Assembly: GCA_019828595.1 (NCBI GenBank)
Contig: JAHQRK010000015.1
Location: forward strand, 1,488,001 to 1,552,000
DNA length: 64,000 bases
Direction of reading: 5' to 3'
Source of the DNA: Aphanomyces cochlioides
Taxonomy: Eukaryota; Oomycota; Saprolegniomycetes; Saprolegniales; Verrucalvaceae
In this document: positions 33,007 through 43,151 of the stretch, piece by piece
Layout of the letters: each line of letters starts with the position of its first letter
How positions within the stretch are numbered: the stretch's first letter is position 1
Program-made: the position numbers and the translations under genes
The notes under the pieces: generated by a model
Seen by the model: only the letters and a program-made list of their open reading frames with translations
What the model was told of the DNA's origin: nothing
Databases searched by the model: none

Positions 33007-34629
33007 TCAACACAAGTAAAGTCTTTTGAAATCGTTGAGTATTCCATCCAGCATGACATAAAAACATTCAACTGCCTTGTTTGTCGTTTCAGCTGGAGAC
33101 ACAATCTTTCCGAATGAAATGTCAAAACAATTTGAGCAAAACGATATTGCTGAAAGGTAGGGATCACTGTCGTTCTTGAATTCACCATGAAGAACCTAAA
33201 CATAAGGCCCTGGTCCACGAAAAGTTCCGGTTCTTTAAAATTACCAGTGTCAAGCCACACATTTGGACCAGCCTCATTTCGGTTCTATCAATTTTGTATT
33301 CTAGAGTGACAATGGAGACACTTTCTGTCGCAAAGACTGATGGTTCCAAGGAGTTCCCGTTGATTGAGGCTGGATGCATTGCCGACTCAGTCACGTTGAC
33401 TACAGACATGCAGCAATCTAGAGCCATTGCATTGTGTTGGGCGCCTCAAGCTCTGCGCTTTGCTTCGCTCAAGAAGCGAGCAGAGCAAAGCTCGAATGAA
33501 AGAACGAGATGACCCGAGCGATGATTCGACCTCACCTCTCGGATGCCACCGTGTTGAAACAGTGACCATTGTCACCACAATCAATCGGTCGTCCATTGTA
33601 ATCACTGCAGAACCGAAATCCGTCTCCAGAACCTGCTTTTGAGCAGTTCTGTGCACAGAACCAAAATGGAGGGATAGTTTATTTTTGGACCAATTATGAT
33701 TTAGAATTCCGGAACCAAAATGCAGAATTTTTTGTGGACCAGGGCCTAAGTGTCCCTGGCAAAGACGGAGTTTCACCTTTCGGCAGATATGTGCAATCTG
33801 ATGATACGAAGGGACAGAATGGAGACTTCCTTTTAATTTTGCTCTGACGAGTCGCGACACATGTGATGGAGTGTGTGTCTTTGCTGTTTGTTTAATGAAG
33901 TCCTGCACCTACAGCAGTATGAATACCATGTAACATGAGCAAACGTATTAATGGAATACATACAATGCCACACAGATACTATAGTACCGTTGACAACCCA
34001 CTGATCACGCGTACCAATACCAAAGCACATATGCACATGCACATCATTGCCTCTTGAGGAATGAGGAGTGAAGCGTGTTCAATGCCATCGTGGTTCTCAT
34101 CGTGACGGAAACGCACAAAAACCCATTTACCAAACAGCACAGTATTGAGCTCACCGTAACAGTCATACGTCTGAAAAGAAAGCTTGTTCCGTTTTGCTGG
34201 TCGGTCAGTCAAGTCCAAACGTTTCTGGCTTTGAACAAGTCGGTCTCTTGTGTCGCTGCGCTGAGAACACTGATAGCGCCTTACAAATGCATTGTGGGAA
34301 TTGTGAAAAGCCCTCTTCTCCTCTTTTCTGCGATTGCTAGTCATGTCTTATACTCTGGTATATGTAACTCTATACCTGAACTTGTAGTCAAATGCGTCTG
34401 CAAAAGCTTTCCGTACGCGGTCAAATACACGTTATCGCTCTTCTGGTGACCTCATTGCGAGTTCTTCGACGTGTAAGCACATGAGAAAAATGGTGTAATC
34501 GCTGTGGTCCAGAACAAATTGCTTCATGTTGATATCGAATTCTCGGAGACTCTCAAAGTCACGAGGAACGAAGCGTATTTTAGGATCGTACAATGAGGAA
34601 CCATCTGACTGGGGGCATTTACCAGCCAT
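33007..34629 (-). pseudogene. Truncated MULE-type protein (FAR1/WRKY-GCM1-like finger, catalytic core missing)
   Basis: From ATG 34629 the frame reads through FVPRDFESLREFD and meets an in-frame TAA at 34432-34434. It continues RVFDRVRKAFADAFDYKF, and after a probable 39-bp intron SNRRKEEKRAFHNSHNAF. A finger of the FAR1/FLYWCH kind follows (RYQCSQ ... DCYGEL ... FRHDENHD). Then come DFIKQTAKTHTPSHVSRLV and VPSYHQIAHICRK, the linker usually seen before the MULE catalytic domain. The catalytic DDE core is absent; the gene ends LHGEFKNDSD ... FKRLYLC at 33007. A MITE (33206-33746) interrupts it. Exon joints around 33910-34000 are unresolved. Confidence 0.6.
33206..33746. mobile_element. Harbinger-type MITE
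   Basis: A 541-bp insertion starting GGCCCTGGTCCAC and ending with its complement. TIR similarity extends for about 22 bp (RAAAA then TTCCGG on the left). It is flanked by TAA on both sides (33203-33205 and 33747-33749), the 3-bp target duplication typical of PIF/Harbinger. The interior has no intact transposase. It sits in the minus-strand MULE-type gene, probably inside a 37-bp intron. Confidence 0.85.
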
Positions 34630-34651
34630 TCAGGTTTGTTCATGTTTTTAT

Positions 34652-34737
34652 CCAATCAGATTTCTTTCATATTTTAAGCCAATCAAAGGACTTTTCATTT
34701 TTTAGCCAATCAAAATGCTTTATATTTGAACCAATCA
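34652..34737 (+). promoter_or_regulatory. Array of four CCAATCA boxes
   Basis: CCAATCA occurs at 34652, 34679, 34706 and 34731, spaced 27, 27 and 25 bp. The array is directly upstream of the minus-strand gene starting at 34629 and just inside the right TIR. It could serve as CCAAT promoter boxes or as subterminal transposase-binding repeats. Confidence 0.5.
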
Positions 34738-34913
34738 GATTCATTCATTTTTTTACTCATTCATCTACACTGTACACCAAGAGCCGTAAAATAACTAATT
34801 CTTGTTTAACGTTACACTGTTAGTCTGCACTGCGTTGCAAGGTTCTGTGAGGACTCATGATCTTGCTGCATTGATTTCAGCGGCCCTTCGACTGCTCCAA
34901 GCGTTCCATTCAA

Positions 34914-35524
34914 ATGTGGAGATTTCCACTCGTGTCCCATCAAAATTCTAACAACAAACAAGACACGCTGTCAATCATCTCTAACAATCCTGACCACCGT
35001 GTCAAGCTTCTCTACTTGTATACGACAAAGTTTCCTCGATTTACAATTCCGCGACGTAAAATGTTCGTCCATGCTATCCTCAAATTCGAAAAAATTTCAG
35101 CCAAATATGGGTGTCCACTCTTATTCCCCATCATTATTGACACAGCTTCCAGTCAACTAAAGGAAATATTAACATTGTATTCGACGGCATTAGAGACTTG
35201 TAGCAATTCCGAAATTTCAATTTCCGGAATGAATACTTCGAGCAGACGACTACTTCGAAATTCGACTAGCTCAAATTCCAGTCGGAATTTGCTTGAAATA
35301 AACGTTTCGGGAGCCTCGAATCGTCCTGTGGTAGCCTCTGCTGATGCAAGACCAATCAATCTTGAGGAGTTATGTAAAGCCAGCGCTTATTCTGTGTTAC
35401 TCATTGTCCCAACTGCAGCTGGCATGCATTGCCTGTAGAGAATATTGCTTGGAGTGAAGACGACGACATCTTACTGCTTCATGAAGTTACTAGTGTTAAG
35501 CCATTTGAAAAGCTTAAAAACTAA
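34914..35524 (+). pseudogene. Unrecognised open frame with SANT-like fragment at its end
   Basis: An open frame from ATG 34914 to 35438 (174 residues) contains a Ser/Asn-rich segment and no known domain. After its stop, another frame reads WSEDDDILLLHEVTSVKPFE (35452-35511), which looks like the start of a Myb/SANT-like domain of the type found in transposon-encoded proteins, and stops at 35524. The two may be one gene with a frameshift or a missed intron. It lies between the MULE element and the bZIP gene. Confidence 0.35.
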
Positions 35525-36131
35525 GGGAAATTCAACGTAGCTTGCAGACGTTAGAAATGCAACGCCCGCCCATGCGCACGATGAGTCAGACGCACGGCAA
35601 TGAGTCTATCCTTCAGAACTACAGAATTCGTCTTTATTCAGAGTCCAATCAATGCAGTGCAGCCCGGTAGTAATGCTTGCAAAAGCGGAAAATGATATTC
35701 CTGAGTTGCTAAACGTCGAGTCCCAAATTACGCTTTCAAATTTGCATTTCCAAATCGAACGAAGACGAAATCCGCAATTTAGTCAAATTACAGAATTGCT
35801 AAATGTCTCTATTGTCTTTAATGTACTTGGACGCAGCAGAAACCATTCATAACTGAGCGGGAAAGTCCTGAATTGTGCCCAAATGGCGACTCAGCCATTT
35901 TCGAAAGTTTGTATGGATATTCACCATCACTATGACCAACCAACATACATTCGAGTCGTTACTATCGCTGCATATTCGTATTGCGCTGTCGATTCCTGAT
36001 TGGTCCATTGGATTATTTGGCATTTTTATTGGCTAATTATTTATCAATATGGACCAATCAAAAGTGTTCATTTCCAAACTGCATTTCTTCTGTCCATTTT
36101 TCCATCTTCACACGACTTGCCACTTACCAAG
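35525..36131. other. Upstream region of bZIP gene
   Basis: About 600 bp. The proximal 140 bp contains several CCAAT/ATTGG boxes (annotated separately). No gene was recognised in the rest. Confidence 0.4.
35997..36062. promoter_or_regulatory. CCAAT-box cluster in bZIP promoter
   Basis: TGATTGG at 35997, CATTGG at 36006, TATTGG at 36027 and ACCAATCA at 36055 lie 70-135 bp before the bZIP ATG. The motif also lies about 65-80 bp before the ATGs at 30157 and 61047. It is probably an NF-Y-type CCAAT promoter element (inference). Confidence 0.4.
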
Positions 36132-37220
36132 ATGGCCGACATGACTCCACTGGACATGCTCCTGATCGAAGAAGACGACATGCACACGCTCTTCGATGAG
36201 AATCCAGTTGATATTGGTATTCTCGATGATATTCCAACGTTCAAGGACGAAGTCGACCTCATTTCGAACGCTACCACAGATGAATGCTCGCCTGTCTCGT
36301 CCCCTTCCAGCGACTACTCCGACTCGACGAGCTCAGGATCGCCAGTACACAAGGTGCACACATATCCAGTAGCTACAGCATATCCTTGGATGCCAGCAGT
36401 GATCCCGACCGCACTACCGTTGACGGCCAAAGTCCCTTTTGCCATGCCTATTGGAGTCTTGCCACCTACAAACAAGCGAGTGTTGGAGGATACTAGTGCA
36501 ACTCAACAGTCCAAGCGAACAAAGCATGAGATTCGCTTGATGAAGAACCGAGAAAGCGCCAACAAATCGCGTCTCCGACGCAAGAACCAAGTGACAGATT
36601 TATCTGCAGAGAATGCTCAGCTTAAAGCTCGATTGGCTGAACGTGATTCACAATTGGCAGCTCGCGACGCAACAATCAAGTCGCTGATGGAGCAACTGGA
36701 CTTCCTCCGTGGCCTTGTCACAAATGGTGGAGCTACAAATCGCGCAACCACTGAGGATTCTACAACTCCAGCTGCGAATTCTTTTGACAAGACGAAATTG
36801 GCCGCACCTGCTGCTGGCATCGTACTGTGTGCGTTCATCTTTGGACTCACATTGTTTTCCGATCCATATGCCAACGCAGCTCCAAAAGTTGCCCCTCACC
36901 GCCGTTCCATGCGAGTAGTGCACGGTATGAGTCCTGCGGGGCCTGTTGGCAGCAACATGTACGTTGCAACTGCGCCAGCTAGTATGCTGTACATGCTATC
37001 TGAATACGCAGCGCTCTTTGAAGGCATGTGGCTCACGTTGGCTTCTGTCTTGATTGTTGCTCTCCTTTGCATTCTTGTCATGCGCTCACCAAAGGAACAA
37101 CCCCAAGTGCATGTGAATGTCAGTGTGAACGAGCTCGGTCCTGTCCATCGCTTGTGCCACCGCGCTTCACGATGGGTTGCAAAAACTACATCGTCAGTCA
37201 AGCTGAGCAAAATCCAGTGA
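36132..37220 (+). CDS. Membrane-anchored bZIP transcription factor
   Basis: 362 residues from ATG 36132 (MADMTPLDM). An acidic N-terminal half acts as a likely activation region. The basic region (about 131-152, with NRESANKSRLRRKNQ) and a leucine zipper (about 157-190) are textbook bZIP. Unusually, two hydrophobic segments follow: LAAPAAGIVLCAFIFGLTLF (about 223-242) and WLTLASVLIVALLCILVM (about 310-327). This layout recalls ATF6, CREB3 and plant bZIP17/28, which are held in the ER membrane and released by proteolysis under stress. Such a role here is inference. No canonical RxxL site-1 protease motif was seen between the helices. There are no introns. The upstream CCAAT cluster fits a stress-regulated promoter. 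Confidence 0.88.
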   Translation: MADMTPLDMLLIEEDDMHTLFDENPVDIGILDDIPTFKDEVDLISNATTDECSPVSSPSSDYSDSTSSGSPVHKVHTYPVATAYPWMPAVIPTALPLTAKVPFAMPIGVLPPTNKRVLEDTSATQQSKRTKHEIRLMKNRESANKSRLRRKNQVTDLSAENAQLKARLAERDSQLAARDATIKSLMEQLDFLRGLVTNGGATNRATTEDSTTPAANSFDKTKLAAPAAGIVLCAFIFGLTLFSDPYANAAPKVAPHRRSMRVVHGMSPAGPVGSNMYVATAPASMLYMLSEYAALFEGMWLTLASVLIVALLCILVMRSPKEQPQVHVNVSVNELGPVHRLCHRASRWVAKTTSSVKLSKIQ

Positions 37221-37639
37221 GCTGCCTGACTTCGCATGTGTCATAGCCCCCGTGGCTTGATTGCCATCTTAATTTATGCCTATCTTTATGTGTCGACTCG
37301 AGTGTGTGAGACTGTTGCGATTGTTCGTCCCATGTCACTAAACGAGGGAGTCATTGAATATTTTGCCGTCACAGCAGTCAGATGCGAATTCTGTTTGGAA
37401 TTATATCACAAAGATGAGGGTAACGTTATCATAAATTTGTCATCACAATGCACTGTTACGCCATATTAGAACAGGAAAAGAATGTCTCACCAAACTTAGC
37501 TCTTGTAAGCCTCACAACATGGCAGATTTAAAATGCAGTACTAGTATGACAGTGCATGTAGTATATTCTTACGATTGTGATTTAAATAGGGAAATAACTT
37601 CTCACCAAAATGGTAGCTTGCTGAAATCAATTCTTATTG

Positions 37640-37850
37640 TCAATTTCAGTCTAATTTGTATTTTTGACCAAAAATCAAATACATTTCCAAATCGATATGA
37701 CCATACTGAAGCCAAGTTCAACCGAATATTGGCCAAATTAATTGCATGTGAGTTAGGGGTTGTTGGGGTGTGTTTTGCGTGAATTAGTTAAATACTCGAT
37801 TCTGATTGGCTGCGAGATTCGGAAATCAATTAAAAAAATCGATACATCTG
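37640..37850 (+). repeat. Dispersed repeat, copy 1
   Basis: About 210 bp resembling copy 2 at 39200-39420. Shared words include AATTTGTATTTTT, CCATACTGAAG and GTGTGTTTTGCGTGAATTAG, followed by TAAATACTCGATTC. It may be a SINE- or MITE-like family. Confidence 0.6.
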
Positions 37851-37851
37851 C

Positions 37852-38768
37852 TGCAACTATGATAGAAACATGATCATTTTGTATTGGAGTGTGATAGGAA
37901 ATCTATCACAGTTGCCTGAAATCCGTTTTCAATAAATGTTTTTGACTTGATTTCAGTATATAAATCCGAAATGCGCAAAATTCTGAGCAACTGTGTTAGA
38001 GATTCTATCACAGTTGCTCAACAAATGAATATTGGCAGATATCAAGCATCATGCGCTCGCATGCTTAAAGTATAGCCGACAAATAAAGAAGCCGAATCTT
38101 TGTTGAACGTCTAGCACAGATATAAGCTATACTAGCTGCAACACAACATCACGATTGTTGGCGTGTCATGCGCCCACTCGCTTAATTATACTGGAAGCAT
38201 ATTCAAATGGCTAAAGCATAAAACACAAAACACTGTAGATTTCATGAATTTCATACGATTCATGAATTAAAGCACAAGCAAAAGTCAAAAGTATTGATGA
38301 CGGATTTGATCTCCACACCTTCGCCTCACAACTCATTATCCTATCAAGTTTTGACGTTGCAACGTCAAAGTTTGAATGATTCATGAACCTTGTGGATTCA
38401 TGTTGCATATTGAGATAATTCAATTGATTTTTGCTCTACTGCCTACTGCTCATGAGGTAGTGGAGAGATGCGCGAACTATCACAATTCGTGTGTGTAAAA
38501 TGTAATTAGACTGCAGTGCAGGTGCTCAAAGTGTCGATTTGTCATTTGAATAGCCCGGGTTGGGGAACGACGAGCAACGCATACCGAGTACATTGTACCT
38601 CTACGTGTTGAGAGTAATCAAAGGTTTCCTTTTCTGTCTTTCTTGTTAAACTTATCTGTCAATGCTCCACGAGGTTCATGGTCTGTTTTCCTCTACCAAG
38701 TCAATTCATCAGATTAACTTCCAATCATATTGCGTTCTATGGTGTGATAGGATTCCTATCACAGTTGC
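37852..38768. repeat. Scattered imperfect palindromes around GATAG/CTATC
   Basis: Words of the form GTGATAG...CTATCACAGTTGC recur at about 37897-37918 (GTGATAGGAAATCTATCAC), 37995-38022 (ending TCTATCACAGTTGC) and 38742-38767 (GTGATAGGATTCCTATCAC). A half-copy is at 37852. Each can form a short hairpin. Function unknown. Confidence 0.5.
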
Positions 38769-38882
38769 CGTCATTATATACATTTCCAGCCCATCTCACT
38801 ATTTAGAATGAATCTCACAATATTAAAAATTGTTTTTTGTTCATTCAAAATTGAATTTTGCGATTGTTACCAAATCGACTGA

Positions 38883-38949
38883 CCAATCAAACTACTTTAC
38901 TTTAGATTTTAACCAATCAAATTACATGTTTTTGAATTTTGACCAATCA
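38883..38949 (+). promoter_or_regulatory. Array of three CCAATCA boxes at exact 30-bp spacing
   Basis: GACCAATCAA, AACCAATCAA and GACCAATCAA occur with CCAATCA starting at 38883, 38913 and 38943, a period of 30 bp. The array is 560 bp before the helicase ATG, so it may belong to a transposon end rather than to that promoter. Confidence 0.4.
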
Positions 38950-39199
38950 AATGTGATTTTTTTGTACTGCAGCCGCACTTTCAGTACCGAGCATCACGCC
39001 GAGCCGTCAGGCCGCCCACAAATCAACGGTGGTCTGACCGCACAACCTACCCGGATCGTGATAATTGGGAGAGTGTCCTCCGTAGGCACCATCCAGAATT
39101 GATGTTAAATATACTTTAATCAAGTGTAAAAACCAAGGACGTGTGGATTTGTCAAATCTATTCACAATTTTCTTTGAAATTAGATCAAATATTTTGTCC

Positions 39200-39420
39200 A
39201 ATATACTGTATTGTCTTTTTCACCCAAATTTGTATTTTTTTACCAAAATCGAATTCTATTCCAAATCGATTCGATCATACTGAAGTCAAGTATAAATGGA
39301 AACGTCCCAAATTAATTACACGTGTGTCTGGGTGTGTTTTGCGTGAATTAGGTAAATACTCGATTCCGATTGGCTGAGCGATTTGCAGATCGATTTGAAA
39401 AATCGATACATTTCGGACCC
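39200..39420 (+). repeat. Dispersed repeat, copy 2
   Basis: The second direct copy of the repeat seen at 37640-37850, with the same ordered words (AATTTGTATTTTT, CATACTGAAG, GTGTGTTTTGCGTGAATTAG, TAAATACTCGATTC, ATTGGCTG). It ends about 80 bp before the helicase start codon. Confidence 0.6.
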
Positions 39421-39502
39421 CCCTCACAATTTCGAATGAAATTGACAATATTATGAACGTTTCGGAATAAACTCCCAAAAGGAGACATCCCAAGACAGCA
39501 AC

Positions 39503-42500
39503 ATGAATGCAGGTCGAGGTAGTCGATCTCATGGGAGTCACCGTGGAGGTGGCCGTTCAGGAGGCAGACGTGATGATAACAAGCGGAATCCACTGCCCCA
39601 AGGACCCTCGCAAGAGCAGGGTGTGTCTGGAAAGCGTTCCAAGGTTCGCAACAACGCAAGGACGCCTAATTCAGCCGTCGCCCTCACGGAAGAGTTTATG
39701 ATGTACGTCGCGACGCAGTTCAAAGCATTAAAAGACGATCCATCCATTCCGCGTAAGCTCTAGACCTTGAGAGCGTGTATGATTTGTTTCTAGACTTGAC
39801 ATTTCCAACGACGTTGGATTCCACGCAGCGAGCTTATATCCACAAGACGGCTAGCAAGCTTGGGTTTCACTCGAAGAGTACTGGCAGCTCTGACAATCGC
39901 TATATCTTTGTCACGCGGTCTAAAACGACGGGAACCATGCAAGCAATCTCGTTGCGAGCACCACCAACTCGGCTGGACATTTCAAAGACAACGCTCGATT
40001 GGATGGAGTCATTTTTGGATGCATTCCCGACAGCACCGCCAGCTAGTATGTCATCCTGCATGTGCTACTCACCTCTGATGCTCTGAATTTTGTAGAGGCA
40101 TTGGCGCCGCCTCCAGTGTCGGGTCGATCGCATCACCAAACATTTCCAAAGGAGCTTCCAGTGCGTCCATCTACTGAGCATGTTTATGGAACAGAGCAGC
40201 AATCGCTGCCAGTCTATGGCCACCGCGACGAACTCTTAGCTCTTAGCCGCGAGCATCAAGTTGTAATCGTTGCAGGTGACACTGGCTGTGGTAAATCAAC
40301 GCAAATCCCCCAGTACCTCTTGGACGATGGTGCCTCCCGTGTGGTTGTGACGCAACCTCGACGAATTTCAGCCATCACGTTGGCTCAGCGCATTGCTGAC
40401 GAAAGAAACGTGGCTCTTGGCACTGATGTCGGCTACGCTATTCGTCTCGATGCTCGATACAATGCCTCGACGACTCGATTGTTACTCTGCACGACAGGTT
40501 CGACTATTTTCTGCTACGAACATTGACCTCATCATCATTATTAGGCATGCTGCTCAAGTGGCTCAGCTCGGATCCAACTGGCGATGCATTCACGCATATT
40601 GTGCTGGATGAAGTGCACGAACGCGATAAGAATACGGACTTCTTGCTCATTCTGCTCCGCTTTTTATTGCCGCGACGTCCCGATCTCCGAGTGATTTTAA
40701 TGAGCGCGACGATCCAAGTGGAGAAATTCGCGTCGTATTTCTACTCGAGTCCAGTTGTGCAAGTCCAAGGACGAATGTTTCCGGTGCTATCGTGCTTTCT
40801 TGACGATGTCTTGGTTCTTCTCTCGGAAAAACAAGTGGCGGCAACTACAATCGAGGTAGACCATGCGTTTGCATTACATTCTCTGACTCATGGATTGTAG
40901 GCGTCGAATTATACGTGTGTCATGTGCAATCAACGTGGTTTCTCATCCGAAGAAGAGCTGGGCATGCATGTTGCGACTTGTTTCGGCACGGAGTGGCATG
41001 CCAATGATGACCAGGACCCCTTTGGTCTTGATGCCTCTTTAGCGGACAACTCTGGCGTTGAACCTGAAGTATTTGAAGGTTCGGTGTGTGATCATGTCCA
41101 CCAAGTCCTTGCAACGAAGCGCCAAGCGTTCAAACCAAATGAAGTCGCATCAATGGTCTATCAATACCAACTAGGTCAAGACTCATTAGAAATTGACGGC
41201 GGTAGGACGAATATTTGAGTTGGGTTTCGATGACGGAGACGACGTAGGCGTGGATATCCAACTTGTCGTCCAATTGCTGACGCATTTACTCTCGACGCAG
41301 TATGGAGCTGGTGCGATTCTTGTCTTTTTACCTGGCTGGGACGACATTGCGGCAGTCGCAGACTTGCTCGCAATGGATAGAAGACTCATGGCTGGCATCA
41401 CATTGACTATGTTGCATTCGCAGCTCACTCCCCAGGAACAAAAACGGTTTGAGCAGCTAAAAGTACTTTGACTCAAATTTATCCTAGAGCTTTTGCACGC
41501 CCAGCTCGTGGCACTCGTAAAGTCATTCTAGCTACCAATGTTGCAGAAACGAGTGTGACCATTGACGATGTTGTGTATGTAATCGACACGGGCAAAGCTA
41601 AGCAATCATCGCTCGTGAACGGCTACACCGCATTGCATACCGAATGGATAAGTCAAGCGAATTGTGCCCAACGAAAAGGTCGAGCTGGTCGTGTGGCTCC
41701 TGGCGTCTGCTTTCATCTCGTCTCCAAGAAGCGCTACGAGGACTTGGCGCCATTCATGACACCAGAACTCTTGGGTAAATATGCTGAAATGACTTCAAGT
41801 TAACTGAGCGTTGTAGCTATTTCCCTCGACGAAATCGTTCTCAATATTCAACTTTTGCGATATCACGCTCGTGACGATGCATTTGCATTCGATTCCATCG
41901 CTGGCTTCTTAGAGCAGGCGCCAGATCCACCGACGAGTCATGCGATTGACACTGCCATTCAATCGTTGCAACTCATGGGTAATTGTGGATTTTCTCACAG
42001 CGTATTTTGAAATCGTTGTAGGGGCATTGGACGACGAGCAAGAATTGACGTACCTTGGGTGGAAATTGGCCCAGCTTGCTGTGCCTCCTGCGATCGGCAA
42101 GATGATTCTCCTTGGTCACTTCTGTCAAGTCTACGAGTGTTTACTCTACTCATGTTGTACGCTCACCGTGCGCGATCCATTTATTTCGGATATGCGGTAT
42201 ATCTTATTTCCTTGGATCGCTAACTCGCATTGATTTATAGGATGCCGCCAGCACAAAAAGCAGAGCGAAAGCAGGCTAAACGATATCTCGGTCGCACAAC
42301 GTCGAGTGACCATTTGGTCGTCTATGCAGCAGTACAGAGCTACTTGAATGCCAAGCGATCCTCTCGAGCGGGTGCATTTTGCAGGCAATACTGGCTCCTC
42401 CCTGCAGCTATGGACCATATCCACCGAGTTGTCGATCAAATCTCGTCCGAGTTTAGTTCCCTTGGCTATCCCCCTGTTAAAAAGGAAGCTCCATCGACCA

Positions 42501-43101
42501 ATATGGCCGTGGCCCACGCAGTCCTTGGCGCTGGTTTGTACCCCAATCTGATGTACCGAACGACGGCCAACAATGGCAAGAATTTTACCACCAAGGAAAA
42601 ATTCAAGGTCAAATTGTCCGCTTCGTCGGTGCTCGATTACCCGGTAGACATTCAATCCCTTGACGATGACTAAGCATTATGTAGCCAAATAGACAAGAGA
42701 AGACGGAATGGGTGGCTTTCCATGACATGAGGCAATCAGAACGCTCAAGAACTGCGCAAGTGACAACCAAAGTTGCACCGTTTATCCTCGCCGTCTTTGT
42801 TGGACACAATGCAGCCCTGGAAGAGATCGAAGAGACCGATGACGAGGCTGCAGAGGGTCAAGAACTAAATGAAGGGGGGGCCAAGAGTCGTGTTCAAATT
42901 GTCATTGACGATTGGATCGTCTTGGAAACAGACCGACACGCTGCCGAACTCGTCCTCGCCATTCGCGAACGATTCGACTACGCATTTATTCGTCATTTGC
43001 ACCAGAAGAAGCACCAAACGACAAACGACCACGACATGCAGCTCTTGCGTGCACTACAAGGCTGGTGTAGTCGCGAAATTAGTCTAATGGACATTTTGTG
43101 A
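39503..43101 (+). CDS. DEAH-box RNA helicase with R3H-like and zinc-finger segments, eleven exons
   Basis: A DHX36/DHX57-like DEAH/RHA helicase. Introns were placed at 39753-39793, 40046-40095, 40498-40544, 40856-40900, 41202-41247, 41447-41487, 41775-41816, 41979-42021, 42197-42240 and 42644-42699. The spliced frame is exactly 1,048 codons. The N-terminus is Gly/Arg-rich (HRGGGRSGGRR), then an R3H-like block (RAYIHKTASKLGFHSK). Motif I is GDTGCGKST, motif Ia TQPRRISA, motif II DEVH, motif III SAT. An inserted Cys/His finger (YTCVMCNQRGF ... HVATCF) separates the two halves. The second half has FLPGWDDI, TNVAETSVTIDD and motif VI QRKGRAGR. HA2 and OB-like regions follow. The last intron has a weak acceptor and is the least certain. 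Likely acts on RNA or G-quadruplexes (family knowledge). Confidence 0.9.
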
Positions 43102-43151
43102 ATACTAGAGGTTGACCTGGTGAAAGGTTCAAATGTCAATTCAATTGTTTG

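Larger units (their letters stand above)
32169..34781. mobile_element. MULE-like element, internally deleted, two genes
   Basis: A 2.6-kb element bounded by a perfect 20-bp inverted pair, CTTGGTGTACAGTGTAGATG at 32169-32188 and its complement at 34762-34781. The similarity appears to continue outward imperfectly, so the true ends may lie somewhat further out. CCAATCA-type subterminal words occur at both ends: two inverted on the left (about 32213 and 32239), four on the right (34652, 34679, 34706, 34731). Inside are a zinc-finger gene on + and a broken MULE-type gene on -. No 8-11-bp target duplication was found. Confidence 0.65.
37221..39502. other. Repeat-rich interval between bZIP and helicase genes
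   Basis: 2.3 kb without a convincing gene. It holds two copies of a dispersed repeat (about 37640-37850 and about 39200-39420), several GATAG-type palindromes between 37852 and 38768, and an array of CCAATCA boxes at 38883-38949. The helicase promoter occupies the last 100 bp. Confidence 0.5.

Noticed and set aside
37852..38768. CRISPR-like array of repeated palindromes
   Set aside because: Spacing is irregular, the units are imperfect, and the context is a eukaryotic nuclear genome.
35997..38949. One large transposon containing the bZIP gene, bounded by CCAATCA arrays
   Set aside because: The arrays are inverted to each other, but no terminal inverted repeat or target duplication was found.
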